Assembly: GCA_023406915.1 (NCBI GenBank)
Contig: JAEXTR010000179.1
Coordinates: 1-8,118, forward strand
Source: Bacteroidota bacterium
GTDB lineage: Bacteria > Bacteroidota > Ignavibacteria > Ignavibacteriales > Ignavibacteriaceae
DNA: 8,118 nucleotides
Reading direction: 5' to 3'
This document shows positions 1 to 6,703 of this stretch, piece by piece. Position 1 is the stretch's first letter. Every line of letters begins with the position of its first letter. Below the pieces are notes generated by a model. That model searched no databases, was not told the DNA's origin, and saw only the letters and a program-made list of their open reading frames with translations. The position numbers were made by a program, and so were the translations under genes.

Positions 1-1277
1 ATATCAATCTGAATACCCGCGAAGTCAAATATGCCACTGATATTGCCTATGAACTCAGGGAAAAGGGAAGGTCTGCAAGAGAGTATTCAGCGACACCTTT
101 TTATAACAAACGCCCGGATATCATGAAGTATAAGGATGGGGATTTTCCGTGCGGTACCTGTGATTACCATGGCAAGACTATTCAGGATACAGTTACCCAC
201 TGCATGAATGAACATCAGTATGATCTTGCAGATTTGCTGATACTGAATGGGATCAATGCTGAAAATCCCGTTGGTGAGTCGGTGAAGAAACCAGGTCTCT
301 TCTCCAATTGCAAGGCAATCGGATGGATGGTCCCTGAGTTTGGACGCGCCCAGATTTCGATTAATCTTACAAACTATAAAATTACCTCTATGCATCAGGT
401 ACTGGAAGCAACCAGGAAACTGGCTGAAGAGAGAGGTATTGTTGTTACCGGTAGTGAAATAGTTGGTATGGTACCTTTTGCGGCATTATATGAAACTGGT
501 AAGTACTACCTCGCGAAACAGGGGAGGTCAACCGGTGTGCCATGGCGTGATGTGTTGGAGACAGCTGTGCAGTCTCTTGGATTGCAGGATGTAAACCCCT
601 TTATTATTGATGAACGGGTGCTTGGGCTGCCAAAGGCTGACGATAATGCGTTGGTAAGTATGAATGTATCTGAGTTGCTGGCTGAGGTTTCCCGTGAGTC
701 TCCTGCTCCTGGTGGTGGATCAATTGCTGCACTGAGTGGTGCCCTGGGTGCTGCACTTTCATCAATGGTTGCTAATCTGACACTTCAAAAAGATCTCACT
801 CAAGAGGCAGCAGAACAGCTTCATTCCGCAGCTAATACATGTCAGGCGTTAATGGATCAACTGCAAGCTGCCGTTGATGATGATACTAATGCGTTTGCGC
901 AGTATATGTCAGCCCTAAAGATGGCAAAGAACACACCTGAAGAAAAGGCGGTACGGAGGACTGCCATGCAGAACGGTCTGAAGCAGGCAGTCTCAGTCCC
1001 ACTAGGCACAGCAAGAGCAAGTTTACAAGCGCTTGAAGTAGCCAAAGTTGTTGTACAGCTTGGGAATCCTGCATCGATAACGGATGTCGGGGTTGGAGCC
1101 CTCACAGCCTTTACAGGAGTAAAGGGAGGAGTGTATAACGTGCTGATCAACCTGAAAGGGATTGATGATGCTGCATTCAATGCTGAGATGCGGGAAATAT
1201 GCGAAGACTTGACTGCAAAGGCAGAGGAATATCTGAATTTTGTTGCAACCAGGGTTGAGGAGCGCCTGAAAGCATAG
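1..1277 (+). CDS. ftcD: Glutamate formimidoyltransferase / formimidoyltetrahydrofolate cyclodeaminase fusion, 5' end missing
   Basis: The frame is open from nt 3 with no stop upstream of the ATG at 123, so that ATG is internal and the gene begins before the window. The enzyme moves the formimino group of formiminoglutamate to tetrahydrofolate and then releases ammonia to give methenyl-THF, ending histidine degradation in the cytoplasm. Counting from nt 3, residues 1-23 and about 102-215 are the C-terminal half of the transferase (AQISINLTNYKIT, VTGSEIVGMVPFAALYETGK, QSLGLQDVNPF). Residues about 220-425 are the cyclodeaminase domain, with APGGGSIAALSGALGAA, DDDTNAF, VPLGTARASLQALEVAKVV and a closing NVLINLKGI block. 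Between the transferase segments lies an insert of about 78 residues holding a CxxC...HxxxxH motif, absent from the short linker of vertebrate FTCD as I recall it. The N-terminal transferase part, including its catalytic histidine, is outside the window. The family call is very secure; whether the gene sits in a hut operon cannot be seen. Confidence 0.95.
   Translation, partial: INLNTREVKYATDIAYELREKGRSAREYSATPFYNKRPDIMKYKDGDFPCGTCDYHGKTIQDTVTHCMNEHQYDLADLLILNGINAENPVGESVKKPGLFSNCKAIGWMVPEFGRAQISINLTNYKITSMHQVLEATRKLAEERGIVVTGSEIVGMVPFAALYETGKYYLAKQGRSTGVPWRDVLETAVQSLGLQDVNPFIIDERVLGLPKADDNALVSMNVSELLAEVSRESPAPGGGSIAALSGALGAALSSMVANLTLQKDLTQEAAEQLHSAANTCQALMDQLQAAVDDDTNAFAQYMSALKMAKNTPEEKAVRRTAMQNGLKQAVSVPLGTARASLQALEVAKVVVQLGNPASITDVGVGALTAFTGVKGGVYNVLINLKGIDDAAFNAEMREICEDLTAKAEEYLNFVATRVEERLKA
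72..305 (+). other. Insert in FtcD with C2H2 zinc-finger-like motif
   Basis: About 78 codons separate two transferase segments that are nearly adjacent in typical FtcD proteins. Within it nt 150-215 encode C-x2-C-x12-H-x4-H (cysteine codons at 150 and 159, histidine codons at 198 and 213), preceded by Phe at 144. This is the spacing of a classical C2H2 finger, and CDYHGKT resembles the start of such fingers. The consensus aromatic and leucine core positions are occupied by Gly and Thr, so the fold is not assured. The motif is followed by a helix-prone acidic stretch (DLADLLILNG) and then a lysine-rich return to the transferase fold. A structural zinc site is the simplest reading. Nucleic-acid binding is not implied. 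Confidence 0.6.
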
Positions 1278-1287
1278 ATTGCTATGC
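1272..1287 (+). repeat. Small inverted repeat spanning the ftcD stop codon
   Basis: GCATAG (1272-1277) and CTATGC (1282-1287) form a perfect 6-bp stem with a 4-nt ATTG loop. The TAG stop of ftcD is the end of the left arm. No T-run follows, so it is not a convincing intrinsic terminator. It may be chance, or may affect translation of recD2, whose ATG is 14 nt further on and has no visible Shine-Dalgarno sequence. Confidence 0.35.
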
Positions 1288-1300
1288 GCGCACTGAATCA

Positions 1301-3427
1301 ATGGAATCACTTACCAGTTCAATAAAATCATTCGTCTATCATAACCCTGATAATGGGTATTCGGTGGTGCGCCTCGACGGCGGCGCAACCGCCGTTGGCA
1401 CACTTCCTTCAGGTTGTGAAGGGGAGACTATTGAGTTTATCGGTGAGTGGAAAGTGCATCCAAAGTTTGGAAGGCAGTTTGCAATTGAACAATTCAATCT
1501 GGTATATCCGGTTAATGAGACCGGTATCATCAGTTATCTTTCATCGGGTATAATCAAGGGTGTTGGTAAAAGGACTGCCGAGAAGATCGTAAAGCACTTC
1601 GGTAAAGATACAATTGATGTGCTGGACAATAATATCAACCGGCTTGATGAAGTGCCCGGCCTGCCGAAAAAGGTTTTGGTTACTATTAAGGAGGTCTGGC
1701 CTCAGCAGCGAGCTGTGAAGGATATTATGATATTCCTGCAGTCACATGGTGTCTCTCCTGCTTTTTCCCTCAGAATCCATCAGTATTACGGTGACGCTGC
1801 CGTACAGATAGTAAAAGCAAATCCGTATCAACTTGCCTTTGATATCTATGGTATGGGATTCAAGTCTGTTGATAAGATCGGAAGGAATCTCGGGATAGAG
1901 AAGGATGATCTGAAGCGGATCAAAGCTGGGCTGATTTATGTACTTGAGGAGGAAAAGAACAGTGGGCACACGTACCTGCCTCTTGCCGAGCTTGATCAGA
2001 AAGCTCTGAAAATCCTCGAACTTGAGGAGCTTGATTTATATGCTGTGCTTGAGGAATTGGTACAGTTCGGGCACCTGATTGTGTTTGAAGAAAAAGTGTA
2101 TGTCCCCTACCTGTTTTGGGCTGAGCGTACAGTTGAAAAACAGATTAAGCGGCTACTGGCTGCGCAATCATCAAAGCGGTTTTATCAATCTGTTCTCAGG
2201 CAGGTAGATGAAGATTTCTTTACTGAAGAGCAAATATCAGCAGTACGATATGCGTTCGAAGAGAATATCCTGATAATCACGGGTGGACCAGGCACCGGGA
2301 AAACCACCACCCTGAGGGGAATCATCGATCTCTTTATGGCTGAAGAATTGGTGGTGACGCTTGCTGCACCTACAGGACGAGCCGCAAAGCGAATGTCTGA
2401 GGTTATCGGTTATGAGGCATCCACGATTCACCGGCTGCTGGAATTTAATCCTGCTGAAGGAAGGTTTGGGAAGAATGAGGATAATCCAATTGATACAGAC
2501 CTGCTGGTAATTGATGAAACCTCCATGGTTGATATACAACTGATGGCATGGCTGTTAACGGCAGTGAAGGAGGGAACTACCCTGGTTCTGGTGGGTGATA
2601 TAAATCAGCTGCCTTCGGTAGGTCCCGGCAATGTACTAAAGGACCTGATAGATTCTGATCTGATTCCGTATATCGCACTGACCAAAATTTTCCGTCAGGC
2701 AGAAGAAAGTAAAATCATTGTCACCGCGCACGAGATTAACCGGGGAGTGATTCCCACTTTTGACCGTGGGGAAGGTGCTGATCTGTTTCTGTTGGAGGAT
2801 GGTGATGCAGATTTGATGTACAGCAGAATTGTTGACCTGTGTCTGAACCGGCTTCCATCTAAATTCGGATTTAACCCCGTTGTGGATATTCAGGTGCTGG
2901 CACCGATGTACAAGGGGGATTTTGGGGTAGATAAACTCAATAGCGTTCTGCAATCAGCGCTGAATCCTGAACCCATCCGGTTTGAAAAGGGGCATAAGCG
3001 TTTCAAGGTTGGCGATAAGGTCATGCAGTTGAAGAATAATTATGAGTACGATATTTTTAACGGCGATATCGGATTTATAAGCAGTATTATTGAGGATGAG
3101 GGGTCGCTGACTGTTGAATTTGACGGCAAGAGCGTTGAGTATACCAACCTGAATATCGATGAAATTACTCTTGCGTATGCATGTACTATTCATAAAAGCC
3201 AGGGGAGTGAATACCCATGCGTGATCATCGTCATGCAAAGCGCACACTATGTGATGCTGCAACGCAATCTTTTATATACGGCAATTACCAGGGCTAAGAA
3301 GCTGCTGTTCCTGTTCAGTACAAGGAGCACCGTTGCAACAGCAGTAAGAAATAACCGCACCAGCGACCGCTACACCACGCTCTTTAAGATTAACGGTGGT
3401 ATTCAGTTACTCCCTGATGAGGGATAG
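1301..3427 (+). CDS. recD2: RecD2-type ATP-dependent DNA helicase (RecD/TraA family)
   Basis: A 708-residue SF1B 5'-3' helicase, close to the usual RecD2 length of 700-750. Residues 1 to about 75 form an N-terminal OB-like domain (SFVYHNPDNGYSVVRLDGG). Residues about 80-130 contain helix-hairpin-helix DNA-binding motifs (IIKGVGKRTAEKIVKHFG, DEVPGLPKK), which mark RecD2 rather than the RecBCD subunit RecD. The motor has Walker A GGPGTGKT at 328-335, Walker B LLVIDE at 401-406, motif III VGDINQLPSVGPG from 431, motif V TIHKSQGSEY from 629, and motif VI LYTAITRAKK at 658-667. All catalytic motifs look intact. The start ATG gives the typical ME... beginning and no nearby upstream start exists in this frame. 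No Shine-Dalgarno sequence is evident. It follows ftcD by 23 nt, so cotranscription or coupling is possible, with no functional link implied. RecD2 proteins act in DNA repair and replication-fork processing outside RecBCD. Confidence 0.95.
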   Translation: MESLTSSIKSFVYHNPDNGYSVVRLDGGATAVGTLPSGCEGETIEFIGEWKVHPKFGRQFAIEQFNLVYPVNETGIISYLSSGIIKGVGKRTAEKIVKHFGKDTIDVLDNNINRLDEVPGLPKKVLVTIKEVWPQQRAVKDIMIFLQSHGVSPAFSLRIHQYYGDAAVQIVKANPYQLAFDIYGMGFKSVDKIGRNLGIEKDDLKRIKAGLIYVLEEEKNSGHTYLPLAELDQKALKILELEELDLYAVLEELVQFGHLIVFEEKVYVPYLFWAERTVEKQIKRLLAAQSSKRFYQSVLRQVDEDFFTEEQISAVRYAFEENILIITGGPGTGKTTTLRGIIDLFMAEELVVTLAAPTGRAAKRMSEVIGYEASTIHRLLEFNPAEGRFGKNEDNPIDTDLLVIDETSMVDIQLMAWLLTAVKEGTTLVLVGDINQLPSVGPGNVLKDLIDSDLIPYIALTKIFRQAEESKIIVTAHEINRGVIPTFDRGEGADLFLLEDGDADLMYSRIVDLCLNRLPSKFGFNPVVDIQVLAPMYKGDFGVDKLNSVLQSALNPEPIRFEKGHKRFKVGDKVMQLKNNYEYDIFNGDIGFISSIIEDEGSLTVEFDGKSVEYTNLNIDEITLAYACTIHKSQGSEYPCVIIVMQSAHYVMLQRNLLYTAITRAKKLLFLFSTRSTVATAVRNNRTSDRYTTLFKINGGIQLLPDEG

Positions 3428-3428
3428 G

Positions 3429-4886
3429 CTACGCGATCAGCCTCCATACCTGTGCCACAACCAGACACACCACTAAACCCATTATCACCGGAAGGAATGT
3501 AGCGACTGCAGTCCACTTCGCGCTCTTGGTCTCTTTATAAATAGTAAAAATTGTAGTAGAGCACGGATTATGAAGGAGGGAAAATAGCATGAGATTGATT
3601 CCTGTAAGTGCAGTCCATCCGCCGGATTGAAGAATTGAGGCAGTCTCAGATAGACTGTTTGATTCGAACATGACACCTGCGCCGCTTCCAAGGTCAGCCT
3701 GCCCGGTAACCATTACCGTCAGCATCAGAATGGTCGGTATAACGATTTCGTTTGCCGGGATTGCAATGATGTAGGCGAGAATGATGACACCGTTAAGGCC
3801 GATAATAAAGGCAACAGGGTCAAACCATCTTATAAGGATAACTCCAAGTGTCTCCTGTCCAATATGAAGATTACCTACCAGCCAGATCACCAACCCTGCC
3901 GGAGCAGCAAAAACAATGGCGCGCCACAGTACAAAGATGGTTCTGTCAATCAGAGACGTATAGAGAATCTGCGTCAGCTTCGGCGGACGGTAGGGAGGTA
4001 GGACCAAGCTGAATGCTGAAGCCTCACCTTTGAGAACTGTGCGGGAGAGTCCGCGGGACACCAGCAGCGAAAGAAATATGCCCAGCAGTGCTACTGAAAC
4101 AACAGCTCCTGCAGATGCAACACCAGCAAATTGAGGCGGGACAGCCATTCCGATAAAAATTGAAGCAATCAGTATTTGTGTTGGCCATCGGCCATTGCAT
4201 AATGAGAAATTATTGGTAATAATTGCTATCAATCTTTCACGGGGGCTATCGATAATTCTGGTAGATACAACACCAGCAGCATTACAGCCAAATCCCATAC
4301 TCATTGTTAGTGCCTGTTTTCCATGGGCTCCTGCTTTCCTGAAAAGATTATCCATATTGAAGGCAACTCTTGGCAGGTACCCGAAGTCCTCAAGGAACGT
4401 AAAAAGCGGAAAGAAAATTGCCATGGGAGGCAGCATTACGCTGATGACCCATGCAAGCGCAAGGTATGCGCCGTCGATGAGTGGGGCATATATCCACCAG
4501 GGGGTACCGATACCGATGGCAAGGTTTCTGAGCCACGGCTGAACTGCATCCACAAGAATAGAAGCGAGGAATGCTGAAGGTACATTTGCACCCTCCACTG
4601 TAATCCAAAAAACCAGGGCAAGGAGCGCAAGCATTATCGGGAATCCCCATATCCGGCTCGTTACCACACGGTCAACAAAACGGTCAACGGAAAAGCCGGC
4701 AGTCTTTTGCGGAGTGGTGATGACCTTTGACGCTATAGTGGCAGCTTCTCCAAAAGCAGATTCCACTACTGTATCGTGAAAGGAATTCCCAATCTTCAGT
4801 CTCAGGCTGTTCGCCTGCCTGATGATTTCTTCAGCGTCCTGGTTTACCGTACCGCTTGAGTTCAAATCCTGTTCCATATTTTGCAT
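3429..4886 (-). CDS. feoB: FeoB ferrous iron transporter, separate membrane permease subunit (C-terminal half)
   Basis: A 485-residue polytopic inner-membrane protein equal to the membrane part of FeoB. Residues 1-60 are a soluble amphipathic segment (DAEEIIRQANSLRLKIG) that corresponds to the last helix of the cytoplasmic domain in unsplit FeoB. The first membrane segment is near 80-97. The Gate repeats follow, with LEDFGYLPR at 165-173, GFGCNAAG at 198-205 (Cys201), LCNGRWP at 229-235 (Cys230), PANEIVIP at 377-384, and HNPCSTT at 439-445 (Cys442). These conserved cysteines and the PANE motif are expected along the Fe2+ path. The GFGCNAAG/CNGR form is, as I recall, the variant common in Firmicutes FeoB rather than the GFGCNVPA form of E. 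coli. It lacks any GTPase domain, which is the adjacent upstream gene. The start at 4886 has a weak GGA only 2 nt upstream; the ATG at 4877 is an alternative. The stop is 1 nt from the recD2 stop. Confidence 0.93.
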   Translation of the reverse strand: MQNMEQDLNSSGTVNQDAEEIIRQANSLRLKIGNSFHDTVVESAFGEAATIASKVITTPQKTAGFSVDRFVDRVVTSRIWGFPIMLALLALVFWITVEGANVPSAFLASILVDAVQPWLRNLAIGIGTPWWIYAPLIDGAYLALAWVISVMLPPMAIFFPLFTFLEDFGYLPRVAFNMDNLFRKAGAHGKQALTMSMGFGCNAAGVVSTRIIDSPRERLIAIITNNFSLCNGRWPTQILIASIFIGMAVPPQFAGVASAGAVVSVALLGIFLSLLVSRGLSRTVLKGEASAFSLVLPPYRPPKLTQILYTSLIDRTIFVLWRAIVFAAPAGLVIWLVGNLHIGQETLGVILIRWFDPVAFIIGLNGVIILAYIIAIPANEIVIPTILMLTVMVTGQADLGSGAGVMFESNSLSETASILQSGGWTALTGINLMLFSLLHNPCSTTIFTIYKETKSAKWTAVATFLPVIMGLVVCLVVAQVWRLIA

Positions 4887-4910
4887 CGTCCGAAAATCTT
4901 TCTATGATTA
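4887..4910 (-). other. Two-stop junction that splits feoB in one reading frame
   Basis: On the minus strand this stretch reads TAA TCA TAG AAA GAT TTT CGG ACG and then the ATG of the permease gene. Both feoB parts are in the same reading frame. They are separated by two stop codons two codons apart and six further sense codons. A single sequencing error or nonsense mutation would not remove the split. The short distance makes termination-reinitiation a plausible way to translate the permease. Confidence 0.8.
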
Positions 4911-5699
4911 TTGGGTTACTGGATCATCTTTAATCATTTTGTTCAGTTCTCCATTCCGGAGTGCATCCATCATGCGCTGATCTCCCTCAAGCAGACGCAT
5001 TGCTACCCACCGCACATTGGGCAACCGGGGATACAGTTTAAGGATTGACTCACTCAGCTCTTGCAGGGCGCCCTGGACGCGGGTGTTAGTGTAATTGATT
5101 CTTCTTGGTTTACAGATAAACTTGTCGGTGATGACATCATCAATTGCCTGCAGCAGCTCAGGCATACCCACTCGCTGACGGGCAGCTGCCGGAATAACCG
5201 GTATGCCAAGTTCCTTTGACAGTGTACGTTCGTCGATTGTAATCTTATGCCTTTTTGCCTCATCAATCAGATTCAGGCACAATACCGCTCTATCGGTTAT
5301 TTCGAGTACCTGTAGTACCAGGTTAAGGCTGCTTTCAATACGCGTTGCATCAACTACAATGATGGTTGCAGCAGGCTCTCCAAAAAGCAGAAAATCCCTG
5401 GCTACCTCCTCATCCGCTGATGTAGAGAGCAGGCTATAGGTGCCAGGCAGATCAACAATTTTATACTGTTTGTTGTTGAAGGCAAACGCACCTTCTGCAC
5501 GACTTACGGTTTTTCCCGGCCAATTTCCTGTATGTTGTCTCAGACCGGTAAGGTTATTAAAAACGGTGCTTTTCCCTGTGTTTGGGTTGCCTGCAAGTGC
5601 TAGAAGATAGTCATACCCGGATGTATCTATACCGAGTCTCACAAGGTTTTCATTTGTTCCTGCCGGGCATTGTGCACAAGCATTCTGATCCTGCATCAT
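4908..5699 (-). CDS. feoB: FeoB ferrous iron transporter, separate GTPase subunit (N-terminal domain)
   Basis: A 263-residue cytoplasmic G protein equal to the NFeoB domain. G1 is GNPNTGKS (37-44), G2 is the Thr of NWPGKTVS (Thr64), G3 is DLPG (83-86), and G4 is NLID (143-146), where many FeoB proteins have NMxD. IPAAAR probably forms the G5 loop. The region after about 185 is the helical GDI-like domain, ending with RWVAMRLLEGDQ, a block normally just before the first membrane helix. The protein then stops and the membrane part is encoded separately downstream. An N-terminal extension carries CAQCPAG (Cys8, Cys11). The start overlaps the upstream gene by ATGA. AGAAAGG lies 4 nt before this ATG and 7 nt before a second ATG directly after it, so the protein may begin at Met2. 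It should bind and hydrolyse GTP and associate with the permease subunit and the FeoA domains of the upstream gene product. Confidence 0.94.
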   Translation of the reverse strand: MMQDQNACAQCPAGTNENLVRLGIDTSGYDYLLALAGNPNTGKSTVFNNLTGLRQHTGNWPGKTVSRAEGAFAFNNKQYKIVDLPGTYSLLSTSADEEVARDFLLFGEPAATIIVVDATRIESSLNLVLQVLEITDRAVLCLNLIDEAKRHKITIDERTLSKELGIPVIPAAARQRVGMPELLQAIDDVITDKFICKPRRINYTNTRVQGALQELSESILKLYPRLPNVRWVAMRLLEGDQRMMDALRNGELNKMIKDDPVTQ

Positions 5700-6703
5700 G
5701 ATACCTTTCTGATATAGATCTGTGATGATTGTTTTCTTCTCAGTGCTACCAACGATCCCTTGACCAGATACGCAACTGGATCACCACTGAAACTGACGAG
5801 TTCTGCCCGGATTCGTGAGCCGCGAACTATTCCCAAATCCATCAGGCGCCTGCGTTGCAATCCAATGCAGGTTCTGGCAATACTGACCACCTCTGCCTCC
5901 TCACCTGCGCGCAGAAGGGACAGGGGTTCAACGTCTGCATCCTCAATGACCTCTGCATCCGTAGTCTTAACGCTCACATTTTCTGCCTGTGATGCAGTTA
6001 CCTTTTTCTGGTTCCCATGGAAGAAGAGGGTAACCGAACCAGGTTCTATATGATCAATTCTCATGATGAGACCAGGGTATAATCCTAATTTTAATAACTC
6101 ATCATACACTGAATAAGGTTCGTCCTCAAGGTGCAGTACCTCGACAATATCTCCTGGCTTCATCTCCAGTAGTGGGGAGGAAATATCCGGTGGCATCTCA
6201 CCATCTGCAGCAGGTATCGGATCGCCATGCGGATCGACGAGTGGGTTACCGATTTTCGCCGCGAGTTCTTCTGTCTCCTCCGGGGTTATGTGATGCTCAA
6301 GTGCTTCCGCTTCACGGTGCCAGTCTGTTACCCCAAATCCGGTTTCCTGTGCATAGTATTGCTCAAGCAACCTGTGTACCCGGATTATTCTTAACGCGTA
6401 TGCCCTTCCTTTTTCAGTCAATGGCAGGTTACCGCTTGTACTCGTAATTAACCCCGAAGTTTTTAAATGTTGCACGATTTCAGCAGCCATGGCAGTGGTG
6501 ACCTGCAGACTGCCGGCAATGCTGTTAAATGATGCAGTCGTGTTTTTATATTCCGCGTCATATAGATGCTTTAGAGCATCCTCAACCAATATCCGCTTTT
6601 GCAGCTTTTTGTTTTTGTTGTATCGGGGTAAGATCCCATACCTCGGCAAAAAGACTAGTACTGCTACTGCAATCAGCAATAGTAAAATAAGCAGCCAGGT
6701 CAT
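5696..6703 (-). CDS. Membrane-anchored DtxR-like regulator fused to FeoA domains
   Basis: A 335-residue protein with an unusual domain order. Residues 3-19 are a single hydrophobic membrane segment (LLILLLLIAVAVLVFL) followed by a strongly basic stretch (RYNKNKKLQKR), which predicts a cytoplasmic body. Residues about 38-100 form a DtxR-type winged helix (IAGSLQVTTAMAAEIV; LPLTEKGRAYA). Residues about 103-165 form the iron-dependent-repressor dimerization domain, with all expected metal ligands: His110, Glu114, His129, Glu133, Glu136, His137, and the typical DPHGDPIP. Residues about 177-246 are a first SH3/FeoA-like domain. Residues about 260-334 are a second, closer to free-standing FeoA (GLQRRRLMDLGIVRGSRIRA, GDPVAYLVKGSLVALRRK). 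No separate feoA exists here, so the last domain probably serves as FeoA for FeoB. The gene overlaps dtxR upstream and feoB downstream by 4 bp each, and AAAGGA lies 8 nt before its ATG. Whether the winged helix still binds DNA while tethered is unknown. Confidence 0.85.
   Translation of the reverse strand: MTWLLILLLLIAVAVLVFLPRYGILPRYNKNKKLQKRILVEDALKHLYDAEYKNTTASFNSIAGSLQVTTAMAAEIVQHLKTSGLITSTSGNLPLTEKGRAYALRIIRVHRLLEQYYAQETGFGVTDWHREAEALEHHITPEETEELAAKIGNPLVDPHGDPIPAADGEMPPDISSPLLEMKPGDIVEVLHLEDEPYSVYDELLKLGLYPGLIMRIDHIEPGSVTLFFHGNQKKVTASQAENVSVKTTDAEVIEDADVEPLSLLRAGEEAEVVSIARTCIGLQRRRLMDLGIVRGSRIRAELVSFSGDPVAYLVKGSLVALRRKQSSQIYIRKVS

Noticed and set aside
123..1277. ftcD starting at the ATG at 123
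   Set aside because: The frame is open to the window edge and residues encoded from nt 3 continue the transferase domain (INLNTREVKYATDIAYELRE), so this Met is internal.
4195..4542. Plus-strand open frame of 115 codons opposite the feoB permease gene, and similar frames opposite recD2 (for example 2954-3262) and ftcD (857-1180)
   Set aside because: They overlap well-conserved coding sequence on the other strand, show no recognisable domain and have no ribosome site. They are shadows of the real genes.
4887..4910. feoB split as a sequencing error or single nonsense mutation
   Set aside because: Two stop codons in the same frame would both have to be wrong, and a start codon follows directly.
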